This document shows, piece after piece, positions 35,335 to 44,990 of a stretch of DNA of 64,000 nt. The notes below the pieces were generated by a model. The model had not been told where the DNA came from, made no database searches, and saw nothing but the letters and a program-made list of their open reading frames with translations. The position numbers and the translations under genes are program-made. Origin of the DNA: Eumeta japonica (Eukaryota; Arthropoda; Insecta; Lepidoptera; Psychidae); assembly GCA_005406025.1 (NCBI GenBank), contig BGZK01000021.1:1-64000 (forward strand), given 5' to 3'. Each line of letters begins with the position of its first letter. Position 1 is the first letter of the stretch.

Positions 35335-35830
35335 CCCTATGTATGGTAGTTAAAGATGGATATGGCAAAAGAAAAATGAAAGTATGACCAATGTGGTGGA
35401 GATGCAATTTTCGTGTATCGTAGTATGTGTGGAGTGTCTCTGAAGGATAGATGTAGAAACGTAATGTTAGAATGCGGTGTGGTATGAAGGAAGATGTAGT
35501 GACTGGGGTAGAAAGAGGTGTGTTGCGGTGATTTGGCCGTCTGGAAAGGATGGATAAAAGTAGACTGACAAAACAAATCTATACAGCGAATGCGCGTGAT
35601 AGAAAGGTCCGCAAGGGCTGCCCAAGAAAATCTTATGCAGATCATATTGGTGGCATATAAAAAAAGAGCTAAAATTTAAGTATCCGAAACCAATGAGCTT
35701 ACATGAAATTATTGATGGATGTCAGTGAAGCGAAAGAGATATGCAAAGGTCGTGCATGTGAATATCTTTAGTATGTGCCTATTCTTCTGGGAAATGGGCG
35801 TGAGTTTATATTATCATTATTATGTTCAAG
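35335..35830 (+). mobile_element. 3' end of an RTE-like non-LTR retrotransposon
   Basis: The plus strand encodes VERGVLR-stop-FGRLERMDKSRL, then TKQIYTANARDRKVRKGCPR, then KSYADHIGGI, the C-terminal tail after the reverse transcriptase in RTE-like elements. Its WFGHLERM motif has lost Trp to TGA at 35529-35531. It is followed by MKLLMDVSEAKEICKGRACE-like text and a 3' UTR with TTCTGGGAAATGGGCGTGAG. The element is 5'-truncated and frameshifted at its left end. Two other worn minus-strand 3' ends lie at 33.3 and 51.1 kb. The 102-codon minus frame here is its shadow. Confidence 0.8.
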
Positions 35831-36999
35831 CGCCAGACTTTTCCCATCTGGCTATCGTCATCCATCACCAATGCAGATATTTCATAGGCGTGGTTGTGAT
35901 ATGGTTATCTCGTCTTAACAAAATGGTTGGAGTACAACATGGGGATTGAACATTAGCATTTTAAATCCAATGATAAAAAATGATTTCCTACAATTTTTAC
36001 TCGTCAAACACACGGAATTCGATATATGTTGAAATTTTATTAATGTAATGAATATAAAGGAATTTCAGAGATTTTCGGGTATTTATGTTAAAAAAGGAAA
36101 AAAAATATCATTGGACTACGTATAAGCTAATATGAAAATATGTATAAAATCAAGCAAACAGTTACGTTGATATATTTTACAGTAACCAGTTCCACAGTAT
36201 TCTATTATATTTCTTCTAAATCTACAATTTTTTTTTAGTCACAATGGTAGAACCGTAATAACCATAATGGCATAGATTACATCGAACCGAACAGATTTAA
36301 ATAATTCGTATAGTCATACAGCTAGCATTGGCAATATTTCTATACAAAAACTCTTTTCTTGCGTGTCGCTGACTGTCGCCTAGTACATTTAGGTGTGACG
36401 CATTAGACTGAACGAGTTGTTACCTAAAGGGACCAAGGTGTAGATTACTACGTCGGTACGCATTATCCGCTCTAGTACTGTTCTCAAATTTATGTCACTT
36501 TGCCAACAAAAATAAACGTGTCTTCTGACTGTGTTTGTAAGGTGAATTAGATCTCTTTAAAATGTCGTCCAACTCAACAGATATGAAATTTGATGTGGGT
36601 ATGACATATTATAAGAATATGACACCCAGCAACCGTTGTTTTGAATCGCAGATGCCTACTGTCAGATTCGGTTTATGGCATTCGTGTAATCGAGTCGGAC
36701 TCAGGTACGCAAGTTATTACGTGGTTCAACTTAGTTGTTTTTGGTTCAACTATTCAACAAAGTGCCATAGACAAACAAATTTACATAAGTAATAATACAC
36801 GACCACATCTCGCACTAGTAAACATAGTGAAATCTAAGAGAAATAATAAACATAACTATCTTATTTATTCACTTTTGAAGAGATATTGAACACATATGAA
36901 GAAATGGAGAATTAAAATCGTGTTTGTTTAAAAGTATGTCGAGATGCTTGTTGTAATCGACAGAGCCTTTTCTGCATGTATCACAGGCGCACTTGACCG
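35831..36999. other. No recognisable gene; small ORFs
   Basis: A 76-codon frame at 36562-36792 has a good insect-like start context (AAAATGTCG), but no domain. It overlaps an 82-codon frame in another phase. Probably not a gene. Confidence 0.3.
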
Positions 37000-37300
37000 A
37001 TTTCTACGCACCTGCCTCTTATGTATGCCGCGTACAGCCTCCGAGCGTGTGGCTTTTCGGGTTCGGATAGAATCCGAGTTTGCTTAGGCGCCAAAGGACT
37101 TTTTTCGTTCGGCCCCGAGTTGTTTACCGATGCGCGGCGCCCGCGATACGCCGACGGCGAGGAATTTAGTCGAGCGTGACGTCACAGCTTTCGCTGTACA
37201 CAGGGTGTTGTCGCCGACGCGCAAAGGGCGAAAGGGAACGCCGAAAGGGCTGTGAGATCGGCTTTATAAATAAAAAGAAGGGGATCCGGCGCTATTGTGG
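37000..37300 (+). promoter_or_regulatory. CpG-rich promoter-like island with CRE and TATA
   Basis: This patch is far richer in CG than its neighbours. It carries the palindrome GTGACGTCAC (37176-37185), a CREB/bZIP-type site, and TATAAATA (37265-37272) about 80 bp downstream. GCGCGGCGCCCGCGATACG and GGGCGAAAGGGAACGCCGAAA sit between. The layout is what a pol II promoter reading rightward would show. No coding exon is recognisable downstream, where worn repeats begin at 37.48 kb. A distant or non-coding transcript, an enhancer, or chance are all possible. Confidence 0.35.
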
Positions 37301-37479
37301 TCGGAAAGGTTAAGAATTTCACGATTTCGCTTCACACTCCCTTTTCCTGAGATAAATAAATATATACTCAGCATTAATTATATAACCTTTTACGGTTTGG
37401 TAGACGATGCTTTTTTAATAGCATTTAAAAGTTAGGAGTGCGTCGACAGTCTTTTGGATAGGAATAGGATATTTGATAC

Positions 37480-37675
37480 GTAGGAGAGAGGCTGGCAGAT
37501 GGGGGAATGACATGATAGAGGAACGGGACTGATGGAATTCTCACTCACAGGACGAAACGCAGCAGTGGAAAATGTTATTTATCATCTGATTTCTCTGAGT
37601 GTATGGTATATCCCTGGTCGGGCCAGCCCATTTGCGTGCCCCAGCCAATTTGACCACGGAATCGTTCTAAGACAT
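37480..37675 (+). repeat. Lepidopteran dispersed repeat (GGCAAACGAG family), 5'-truncated
   Basis: ACTGATGGAATTCTCACTCA, CAGGACGAAACGCAGCAGTG and GTGTATGGTATATCCC repeat the second half of the copies at 38.1 and 63.8 kb (GGAACTCTCACTCACTGTAC; GAGTGTGGTATTTTACC). The first half is missing. Confidence 0.6.
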
Positions 37676-38059
37676 ATTTAAGAAAAAGTAAGATTGATGT
37701 GGCATTTTCAATTTTAAATTCAATCTTGATCATTTAAATATTACTTACTCAATAACAACTATTTAAAGGCCCAGCGTGAGATCTTCAACAGGATGTACGT
37801 AGTCTTCACTGTCCAAAATCTCGGTTTCAATCATTATTCCGATGTCTGTTCTGTCTATCATTTGCAATATTTTCCTCGATATCTTTCTAGATCGCGTTTA
37901 CGATCAACTTCTCGTTTCTGATGTCGGCCCCGCTTTCATCCGGACGAAGAAAATTGTCTTGCATGTTGCTGCATAATACGATATTACTTCTACCCCTGGT
38001 AAATTACAATCCATTTAGAGGTCCGGTCGAAGTGAAGAAGTTTTTTTTTATATTTATTG
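37676..38059. other. No recognisable gene
   Basis: Contains pyrimidine-rich CGATATCTTTCTAGATCGCG wording that may be another worn hexamer-core copy (37,780-37,960). AGGTCCGGTCGAAGTG at about 38,017 is SINE-like. Neither can be bounded. Confidence 0.3.
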
Positions 38060-38350
38060 CATATTCGAGAGGCAAACAAGCAGGTAAACCATCGGATAGT
38101 AATTGGTTACACTCGCAAATCTCGAAGAGTTACCAAAGTGTCGCTGACCTCTTGGAAGGGAATAGGGTAGCAAATGGAGGGAGATCGGAATGATGGTAAT
38201 GAAGAGGATAGATTGAGCGACCGGAACTCTCCTTCACTGGACGAAATACAACAGTGGAAGTTGCTTCTTCTGGTCCTTATTCTGTGAGAGAGTGTGGTAT
38301 TTCACTAGTCAACCCGGTTCATTTTCGTAATACATCCAAGTTGACCATAG
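38060..38350 (+). repeat. Lepidopteran dispersed repeat (GGCAAACGAG family)
   Basis: Starts GAGGCAAACAAGCAGGTAAA and CCATCGGATAG. It runs through TTGGAAGGGAATAGGGTAGC, GGAACTCTCCTTCACTGGAC and GAGAGTGTGGTATTTCAC. The order equals the 63.7-kb copy. The 90-codon frame at 37921-38193 is incidental. Confidence 0.7.
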
Positions 38351-38554
38351 TATGGCTCTGCCACAAGCTTTAAGTAATATAAACAAACGAAATGTTGACG
38401 TGGATATTGTACATGTCAAAAATTGTATAAATATTTTATTACTGAAACTGTAAATCGAGCATCAAATAACTGTTCGAGGCCCTATGACCTAATGGTTTTC
38501 GGTATAATTTTTCGTTTTTCAGCCCCTAAATTAAAATATAAATTAAAGTAGTCC

Positions 38555-38677
38555 CTATAGTACTGAAGCCCCTTTTGCCTGCCGTTTTTCATAGGCTGAC
38601 TATAAACGACTTCAGTACTATAGTTACAAATAAAATTTTGTTTGCTTTTAAAAAAAATGTTTGAACATTTTTTTTAA
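38555..38677. repeat. Two neighbouring inverted repeats
   Basis: CTATAGTACTGAAG (38555-38568) pairs exactly with 38610-38623 across 41 nt. TTAAAAAAAATGTT (38648-38661) pairs exactly with 38664-38677 across TG. Confidence 0.75.
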
Positions 38678-40309
38678 ATAAAATTAATTATAATTGATCT
38701 ATTTTTTTATTATTTTTAGGCATATTAAAAAAAATATGTATTTAAATTGACCTGAAGCTAATTTTTGAAAATTTGATAGGGGCATCTCGGTCTAGTAGAA
38801 TTAGTATTTCATAGGTTAGTAATTCATTGCATTTGTTTGATAACAGTTTTTGTTTTCGGTTTATACATAAAATTTATAATGTATGTTTTTGTAACAAAAT
38901 TTCTTATCGTATTACGTTTTGCATTATATTACACGGGAAAAAGTGTCCAACCGACACTTTTGAGACAGAGATGAAGATAATGAATGGGCAAACGTAAACT
39001 TAGCCACGAAGAACGACTGCTCCTCTAAATGCACTTACTATCTTATAACTTGTTCACAAGCTTATGCCTAAGTACGAGTACATCACTACAGCACAAACGT
39101 GCGTCTGCTGCACACATTTATGCGTATACGCTACGTGTACGTATCAGCAGTACAGACGTATATGCGTTGAATGCCTTGATTAAGTTTATAATTCGTTCAT
39201 ATTTTTATAAACAAAAATTTAAAAATATATATTCAATACAATTTTATTATCATTCCTTCATTATGGCCTTTATTTAGCACATAATATATAGCAAAAATAA
39301 TTTCGTCCCACACCTCTCGTTAATTTGTTTTAAATTTTGAACACTTAAAAGGTTAAAATTTATCCAAAGTGCCTTATATTTATAATAAAATAAGGTATCA
39401 ATTTCTTTAAAATAATAAAAGTTTTTGCTTGTAACTTGGGGACGCGAAATATTATAAAAACCTACATTGTGATGTTAAAATGTAGAGTACTACAATCATT
39501 ATAAAAAAATATACATTCTTTAGGAAACAAATCACCCAGCTACGAAACCCTCATTCGTTTGCCACCAGACACACGCTTGACCCGTTTTTTGTGTTAAACA
39601 CTTTTGATATATTTTTATGTTTACCCTCTGCATCGGAAAGATGGCACGACAAATCGCTTATTTACATCTCGTTACCGCATCGCGCCGAGCGCTCTAGATC
39701 GGTATGCACTTGACTGCGCAAAGAATTCAAACGCGAATTATTTGTAAAGGAAACGCGGTCGCAGATCCCGTTAAAACATTTCCCTTTCATGGTTTTAATG
39801 ATAAAAAATCAAAAAAAAAATTTTTTTGATAAATCGAGCGCAAAAATTTTGATGTAAAGAAAAACGTGACGTCGTTTATAATTTACAAAGTTTTATTCTT
39901 CTCAAAATACAACGCCAACTGAATCAAATGTTTTTTTTTGCATCTTCAAAGTGTATTTAATATAATATTGATTTACATTATAGGATATTGAATTCATTGA
40001 ATAGAATAAATACAATAGCCATAAAATTGTATAGTTTTTATTGTTGAATTGAATATTCATTCAATCGTTATTCCTATGTACGTAAGTAAGTAACAGAAGT
40101 AAGTAAAATTTAAAATGCCCATTATAAAAGCAATAACATGCAACTAAAATTTTAAATCAGTTCATGGCAGTGATCGGCAGTAAGTATTTTGGAAAGTACT
40201 AAACATTTTAAGATCCAAATAATAATCCAAATCCAAATAATATTTTGTTTTAGATAAAATTAGAATTAAATTTATTTACATTTTATTACTATACCCATAC
40301 TAGATAAAT
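38678..40309. other. No recognisable gene
   Basis: AT-rich, with a CG-richer patch at 39,640-39,790 that matches nothing I know. Confidence 0.35.
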
Positions 40310-41075
40310 TTAATAATGAACTTTTGGAGACCGAAATAAATATGACACAAAAAGTAAACCATGGCATGCATAGTTAAAAAAAAACTTTCAGAAACATTTC
40401 GGCTCATCTCGATAGACCTATACCGTCGATTGCTGTTTGTTTTGAGGTCGTAGCAATAAATCCATGTTTCGTCACCTGTTACTATGTCCCACACCAAATT
40501 TGACGCCCCTTTCTTGAATCTGGTAAGCATGGCATTGCACCAAGTGACGCGGTTCGTTTTTTGGACCTCAGTCAAATTGTGTTGGATCCACCGCGATCAC
40601 AGCTTTTTCACTCCCAAATATTTGTATAGGATTGATTTTATTTGACTCATGCCTATGCCTAAGGACGCCCGAACCTTATATTAGGTGCCAGTATCTATGT
40701 TTTTGTTGTCCACAGCAGTGGATTTACGACTATTGCGAAGTACGTCATTGAGATTGACACGACTGCGCTTAAATTCTGCAAACCAGTTATAAATAGTCGT
40801 CCTGCAGTAATTCATCCCCAAAAGCAGTTAGAATCCAATCAAAGCTCTGCTAAGCTGCCAAATTACATTTGAAATCGTAGAAAAACATACTACTACAATT
40901 TTCACGACTCAAATCCATTTCGATGAAGACACGTATTTCTTAATTGACTCTATAATGTAAAAACAATGGACAATTAGGTGAAACAAACTATATTCTACAG
41001 CTAAAAAACTCCATTTTAAAATATGGTAATTACTGTTTAAATATTGTTTATGTAAATTGCCAGTTCCAGAAATTT
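40310..41075 (-). mobile_element. Decayed, 3'-truncated mariner transposase (fourth copy)
   Basis: The minus strand reads MDLSRENC, FYDFKCNLAA, then TIYNWFAEFKRSRVNLNDVL, NSRKSTAVDNKNID, VRASLGIGMSQIKSIL, LGVKKL-stop-SRWIQHNLTE. It goes on through RVTWCNAMLTRFKKGAS and VWDIVTGDETWIYCYDLK, with the first catalytic Asp codon at 40,471-40,473. The expected Cys before SRW is TGA. After YCYD the frame shifts to QQSTV-stop-VYRDEPK, where Trp is now TAG. The second and third catalytic blocks are missing. This is a cecropia/mellifera-type mariner, a type common in Lepidoptera. Its 5' end lies near 41,075, next to a TA microsatellite. Confidence 0.85.
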
Positions 41076-41085
41076 ATAGTACGCC

Positions 41086-41087
<2 letters not shown>

Positions 41088-41136
<49 letters not shown>
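41088..41136. repeat. (TA)n microsatellite
   Basis: About 24 uninterrupted TA units immediately beyond the 5' side of the minus-strand mariner. Confidence 0.95.
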
Positions 41137-41139
<3 letters not shown>

Positions 41140-41421
41140 TATTATTAAAAATTCAATAATTTGTAAATATATTTTACGTTAGAACCACATCAAAATGTCA
41201 ACGTCACAAATTTTGACACATTTTACTGCTCTGTGCGTTTCATTATTAACTGCTCTATGGGCGGTTGTCGATTTCCTTTGGTTTCGTCTACTTTCCTTTA
41301 CTTTCATTCGTACCTGTTAAGGATTCAGTTGCTTTTTGTACTTGATTGAATTGAACATCGATTGATCTGCATTCTATTATTTCTCTTTAGGACTGCGATC
41401 TTGATTCATTGTTTATATACT

Positions 41422-41512
41422 CGTGACAATTGTCACGATAATTTGTCGATTGCAACCATTCATTTTAATAATAAATTAGACACTAGGTACCTATTGTACA
41501 TAGTACAATAGG
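41422..41512. repeat. Two short perfect palindromes
   Basis: CGTGACAATTGTCACG (41422-41437) is a perfect 16-bp palindrome. CCTATTGTAC-ATA-GTACAATAGG (41490-41512) has perfect 10-bp arms. They sit just upstream of a SINE-like copy. Confidence 0.7.
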
Positions 41513-41524
41513 ATTTTAATAGTA

Positions 41525-41730
41525 TACCTTTATTAATGGTGATTAAGTGGTTAAGAAGATCGGCTTCAAACCAGAAGATAGCGATCTTGACTACAGGCGA
41601 ATTGGACCAACGACTTTACCGACTTTTTAAAATGACCTTCGTCATAGTTATCGGATCCTCTCACCGCATAGGCGACATCGATCGTTACTCAAGAACTCGC
41701 TTTAGACTAGTGTGGAGAGCTTAACGTTGT
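41525..41730 (+). mobile_element. SINE-like copy with worn tRNA head
   Basis: GGTGATTAAGTGGTTAAGAA resembles an A box. GCGATCTTGACTACAGGCGA sits where a worn B box is expected. The body has GAATTGGACCAACGACTTTA and CCGACTTTTTAAAATGACC, in the same layout as the 20.2- and 44.4-kb copies. Boundaries are approximate. Confidence 0.45.
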
Positions 41731-43674
41731 CCGAGCTACTCCGTCTGAAATCAAAATATTCTGGGAACATGTACCCGAACTGTTGGATAAATGAAACCCC
41801 TGACACAAAACAGACGTTACAATCTCATCAAATGTACTCCAATAACGGCGTGCTACCGCAACGACTTCCATGTTTATATAACGGAAAGGGTAGGACGCAA
41901 TACATACACCCCTTTATTAAGAAGGGATCATCAGACCTTGATTGTGGGAGGGCGTGCCTGTGCAATGGGACGACAAAAAACGGAACGCAATAATGCTTTC
42001 TAATTTGTATGCGTCACGAGCGGGTCGTCGGCCACCGCCGAAGGCGATCTCTTGGGTAAATTACCTTACATCTGTGTTGCCATAACGATGCGCATAAAAC
42101 GCATCCACATCGGTTCAAAATTGCATAAAGTTTTTCAGTATGAATATTCTGAAATTTAATCGCATCGTCGATGCCTATCAAAATATAGAGTTCGACCACT
42201 TAATCCGCGTCATTGGAACAATAATGATATCATCGCAATATCGTTACAGAGAGTGACTTTTAATATAATTAGCTAATTTCGATGTATGTCCTGCAATAAT
42301 TTTCTATTATTTCTCTTCCTTCTGGTTGTGACGAAGAAAATGGGATTAAAATGTAAACAACTAAATGGAGGGGAAGGTGTTCTAAATTTTAAAAAATAAG
42401 ACATATAAGGTGCTATTCTCGAATATTTATTTCGGGGAACTTTTCTTTAATTTTAATTATTTAACTTTTGAGCGTCATTCGCAACAATATTTTCTAATGA
42501 CGAAACCACTTTTGACACAGTTTTTTCACTGTCAGTTACTACATCTTTTACTACATCTATTCCTTCAACCAACATGAATTTTTATCATTTTCGCAAATAT
42601 TCACAATCATCTCCTCTTATGAAACAATTTTGCAAAAGTAACCATAGTTATTGAAATAACCGTATCTGAGAAAAATAGCTTAAAGCATTTACGTAGAAAT
42701 GTCGTACTGACAAACTTAAAACAGCTGAGGCATAGATACTGCGCCTCAGCACACCGCGCGACCGGCCATCCGATCGCGTCCGATCTTGCAGTCTGGCCGA
42801 GCATTTATTAGGGCGGTATGTACACTATTTTAAATTATTTATAAGTATATGTTCAATGATACATTTTCGCTATAGTTATTTTGGAAAAGATGTTCTAAAA
42901 AAGAAGGAAATTATGAATATTTGAAAAAACAGGCTTGATAAAAACCATCTGTAAAAGACTCTCCATACTAACTACCTTAGGAAGGGAAAATTCTAGTTTT
43001 CGTGAAGAAATACCGTACAAATTGCTCTTAACGCCATACAGTTGAGTGCGACGGCGAGCGGCACACAGTAAAATTCTGTCCGTTAAATACGCATAATTAA
43101 GGCCGAAGCAAAAAATTATGGGATATCTATATTCTAGGCGATATCTGAAAACGATTGTGCTACATTGCATTAAAATTTTACGACAATTAGAAATAGACTT
43201 TTCGTATATTCTATGGTAATACAAAATTAATAAAACAAATATTTATAAATCTTCACAGAAACTAAAGCTGACTAGTTTTATAATTTTTTTAGATTTCGTA
43301 TTTCAGAAAGAACTCTTATAAGATCCATTGTCTTTCTGTTTATTTTGCAAGACTTTTTTTTACAGGAATGCATGAACGTGTCAATTTGAAATTATTGTCA
43401 AATACTCAAGTGTACAATTTCTTGAAACTGTAATATATCCAGCTTCTAAGTCAACGCAATCAAAAGATATGGCAATCTTGCCGTTTATTTTGACTCTCTT
43501 AAATAAATCTAAATCTATAGGGTACGTTTCTTTGTTTTAAAGTTACAGGAAGCAAAGGCTTATAACACGAAGAAAGAAAAATTTTAAAATATGAAATATG
43601 AGAAAATGTGAGAACTAATTAACAGTATATATATCCTTTTTTTTTCGATTATAAACTGACATTTGTAATTGTAG
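41731..43674. other. No recognisable gene
   Basis: CG-richer patches at 42,000-42,200 and 42,720-42,800 contain small inverted repeats: GATGCG/CGCATC, and GCTGAGGC/GCCTCAGC. No protein or RNA gene recognised. The 109-codon minus frame at 42895-43224 has no domain. Confidence 0.35.
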
Positions 43675-43905
43675 TATGGACCGTGATGTAAACTGATGTA
43701 TGGAAAAATATTTTTAACTTCCCGCTATGAAAATTTATCGGAAAATCGGAACTTCAAAAAAGTCGGAATAATTTTTTTAAAAAAAGAAAAATAACCTTCA
43801 TAAGTTCCAGGATCTTTATGTACCATATGTACATATACATAATGAAATTTTTGTGAAATTTTCAGGATCAGAATTATATTCACACTTGTCTACTGTTTTT
43901 TTTTA
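43675..43905 (-). repeat. Lepidopteran dispersed repeat (CCGGTCAAGTG family), minus strand, worn
   Basis: CTTCCCGCTATGAAAATTTA (about 43,720) and ATTCACACTTGTC (about 43,879) align in order with the 34.1-kb copy (CTTACCGCTATGAAAATTTA; ATTCGCACTTGTCC). Internal sequence has drifted. Confidence 0.55.
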
Positions 43906-44339
43906 GTTATATTTAGTTATAGATCCGCGATCAAATGAGGTTTTTCATTTGAGATCGCCATTGTCATTTTGAATAAATTCTAATACACGGGATAAATAAT
44001 ACGAATGATATATGCATATACGATAACCTAGAAATAAAGCAGCTGTAAAGTTAAATAAATCTGTTCGTTTCAACTTCAAATATTTACGTAAAACTCAAGA
44101 AAATATGGGAATTAGAAAATGCGTCCACGTTCTGGTCCTGAATTTAATAAAAATCTAACGAGTAAGTGATCACAATTATTTAAAGTATTCCATTCGTAGC
44201 TGATGACAGTTTATTTAAGGTAAATTAACATTATACATACATATTGTGAAAAACACACGTGAATCGTTAATGATCTATAAGCGTTTGTTGTATTTTTAAT
44301 AGTATTTAAATGATTATATAATAATAAAACGATAGACAG
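43906..44339. other. No recognisable gene
   Basis: AT-rich. GCGATCAAATGA / TCATTTGAGATCGC near 43,927-43,957 is an imperfect hairpin. Confidence 0.35.
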
Positions 44340-44600
44340 TCGGATAGGTAAGTGGCTAAAGTTAAGAGCGTTCAAGTTCGAACTTAAGCACGGGCGAATC
44401 GATCGATGAGATTTTAACTTGAGTCAAATCAATCAAATATCTGCGCTTCGGAGGTCCAGTCAAGGTGTAGGTCACGGAAGTTGCCGTCGCGTAGGTGACG
44501 ACGAGAAGGACTCTTAAGATTCAAACCGCTCGATGTGCAAGCTATGTATGCACCTGCACTGGAATAGGCATTTAACTTGTTGATGTTTAGTGCATGAAGT
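44340..44600 (+). mobile_element. tRNA-derived SINE, second copy
   Basis: GGTAAGTGGCTAAAGTTAAG resembles an A box and AAGTTCGAACTTAAG a B box. ACGGGCGAATCGATCGATGA, GATTTTAACTTGAGTCAAAT and TTGCCGTCGCGTAGGTGACG form the body. The AATCGAxCGATGAGxTTTTxACTTxAGTC wording ties it to the 20.2-kb minus-strand copy. Confidence 0.6.
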
Positions 44601-44639
44601 GGGATTCTAAGTAAAGTACATCGCCCTTCTGAAATATCA

Positions 44640-44990
44640 CTCGGGGCGTTCGTATGCGATCGTACGACTTTCGGAAGGGCGCACGATTTTCGGGATCAAA
44701 GGGGGGAAAAAAGCGTTACGAATTCGCGCGTCGGCGCACTCAAAGAAAAATCGACGTCAATCATTTTAACGACGCGGTCGCGTGATCCCGCCCCGGCCGC
44801 GCACTCGGTTACATTTTTAATTGTTTCCCGCAACAAAGGGGATATCCGTTGCTGTGTGAGCTCATTTCCGGTCTTATTTTTTCTTCCGGAAGCCGTTGAC
44901 CCGCGAAACTCGGTCATCATTTTGTCGTTGTGGTGCGTGTTATATATAAAATACTGGCGGTCGCTACGAAAGCGATTAAACAAAATGATA
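44640..44990. other. CpG-richer island
   Basis: Marked CG enrichment (GCGCGTCGGCGCACTC, CGACGCGGTCGCGTGATCCC, CCGGCCGCGCACTCGG), followed by GTTATATATAAAATACTGG at about 44,940. It could be a promoter-like or conserved non-coding region. A 95-codon minus frame and a 74-codon plus frame overlap it, without domains. Confidence 0.3.

Noticed and set aside
35337..35645. 102-codon minus-strand frame
   Set aside because: Antisense shadow of the RTE-like retrotransposon end on the plus strand.
36562..36792. Small protein with a good start context
   Set aside because: 76 codons, no domain, no splice or conservation evidence. I left it as a note only.
37921..38193. 90-codon frame
   Set aside because: Runs into a lepidopteran dispersed repeat and has no domain.
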